Assembly (NCBI GenBank): GCA_021826835.1
Contig: JAKAYH010000143.1
Coordinates: 1-6,260, forward strand
Reading direction: 5' to 3'
Source of the DNA: Thermoplasmata archaeon
GTDB lineage: Archaea > Thermoplasmatota > Thermoplasmata > Thermoplasmatales > Thermoplasmataceae
Length of the DNA: 6,260 nucleotides
This document shows positions 5,787 through 6,260 of this stretch, piece by piece. How positions within the stretch are numbered: position 1 is the first letter of the stretch; each line of letters starts with the position of its first letter. The translations under genes were made by a program, and so were the position numbers. A model generated the notes under the pieces. That model was not told the DNA's origin, did no database searches, and saw nothing but the letters and a program-made list of their open reading frames with translations.

Positions 5787-6210
5787 TCTAAAATTTTATT
5801 CTATTCTATCCTCTTCTTTTTATGATGATTTTATTGGGCGCGTTAAATTTTTCGATTCAATATTCTTTTTTTCGCTAAACCAAATAAAGTGTATGGACCA
5901 AATCTATGAATCTTTTCGAAGATCAAAGAACGTTTCAAAGTGCAAAATAAAAGAAAGGGGAGCATACTTTCTTTGTCTCTTATCAGGATCACCACGTATT
6001 GATTCGGCTATAGAGAAATCTGGTCTGCACAGAGATACTAAAATATTTGGTATTGTATCAGAAAATTCAGAAGAGATTGAGCACTTCGAGAATATGTTTG
6101 CTAGTTCTATTGCAACTGTTCATGTAAATTTAAAAGAGCGATGTGATAGAGAAGACATGAAAATTTTCTCCGCCATGACAATGGTGGATTACCAATTACA
6201 CTCAGCTTAA
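5758..6210 (+). CDS. cgi121: KEOPS complex subunit Cgi121
   Basis: The protein has 150 residues, a usual length for archaeal Cgi121. KEOPS (Kae1, Bud32, Cgi121, Pcc1) adds the threonylcarbamoyl group of t6A at position 37 of ANN-decoding tRNAs. Cgi121 binds Bud32 and the tRNA 3' end. Supporting features are the N-terminal helical stretch [24 protein letters not shown], split here as [12 protein letters not shown] and [10 protein letters not shown], then [20 protein letters not shown] (66-85). The latter corresponds to the family's E-x-L-L-Y-L-S-G-x-R-Q-I-x-x-A-I signature and is followed by EKSGL. A beta strand, TKIFGIVSE (94-102), and a charged helix complete the fold. The signature is somewhat diverged: SPR replaces the common ERQ or TRQ triplet. 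The start at 5758 lies 29 bases inside lonB in another frame and is preceded by AAGGTAGG, a weak ribosome binding site. TTG at 5779 is an alternative. No promoter is visible, so it is probably read from the lonB transcript. Confidence 0.85.
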   Translation: MGELEHSLPNLKFYSILSSSFYDDFIGRVKFFDSIFFFSLNQIKCMDQIYESFRRSKNVSKCKIKERGAYFLCLLSGSPRIDSAIEKSGLHRDTKIFGIVSENSEEIEHFENMFASSIATVHVNLKERCDREDMKIFSAMTMVDYQLHSA

Positions 6211-6260
6211 GTAAAAATGTAGTTGTTTCCTATACAGATTGATTTTGCATCATTTTCAAT
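6207..6260 (-). CDS. Possible C-terminal end of a convergent gene (partial)
   Basis: Of the three minus-strand frames at the right edge, one is open for 17 codons and ends in TAA at 6209-6207, encoding [17 protein letters not shown]. The other two frames stop within 30 bases. The stop would overlap the cgi121 stop (6208-6210), a compact tail-to-tail arrangement. The peptide is too short to assign to a family. The alternative is non-coding DNA after cgi121. Confidence 0.35.
   Translation of the reverse strand: MENDAKSICIGNNYIFT

Noticed and set aside
5896..6210. Starting cgi121 at the internal Met (residue 46)
   Set aside because: That would remove an N-terminal strand and helix that belong to the Cgi121 fold and give a protein too short for the family.
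1..6260. CRISPR array, tRNA or rRNA genes, insertion sequence or phage genes
   Set aside because: I saw no spaced direct repeats, no cloverleaf-like segments, no transposase motifs and no terminal inverted repeats anywhere in the window.

Overview
The window looks like an AT-rich chromosomal stretch from an archaeon, most likely of the order Thermoplasmatales (Thermoplasma, Ferroplasma, Cuniculiplasma or a relative). The main evidence is a membrane-anchored archaeal LonB protease that, from memory, closely resembles the Thermoplasma acidophilum enzyme. A Cgi121 (KEOPS) gene, an archaeal-type small winged-helix protein and an archaeal SfsA agree with this. TATA-like boxes (TTTAAATA and variants) sit about 20-31 bases before most start codons, with no convincing Shine-Dalgarno sequences, which points to largely leaderless transcripts. 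Genus cannot be decided from the sequence alone.

Layout. On the minus strand, 1753 to 1 holds a two-gene membrane operon. The first gene encodes a DUF4129-like protein with two membrane segments and a striking extracytoplasmic Asn/Phe/Leu/Pro repeat. It overlaps by ATGA with a second gene for a polytopic membrane protein that runs off the left edge. A 141-base divergent intergenic region follows. The plus strand then carries four separately promoted units: a PH/GRAM-like protein with a C-terminal zinc ribbon (1895-2536), a 113-residue winged-helix protein (2657-2998), SfsA (3059-3751), and lonB (3837-5786, GTG start). The lonB gene overlaps by 29 bases with a gene for the KEOPS subunit Cgi121 (5758-6210). 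The last 54 bases read on the minus strand as the C-terminal end of a convergent gene whose stop codon overlaps that of cgi121.

How the genes fit together. The clearest functional pairing is lonB with cgi121: membrane protein quality control and the t6A tRNA modification complex, probably on one transcript. The minus-strand pair looks like a membrane complex of unknown function. DUF4129 proteins often occur near MoxR ATPases and DUF58 or transglutaminase-like proteins, and such genes could lie beyond the left edge. The PH-zinc ribbon and winged-helix genes have their own promoters and no assigned process. Every stretch between genes is shorter than 150 bases. I see no RNA gene, CRISPR array, insertion sequence or origin.
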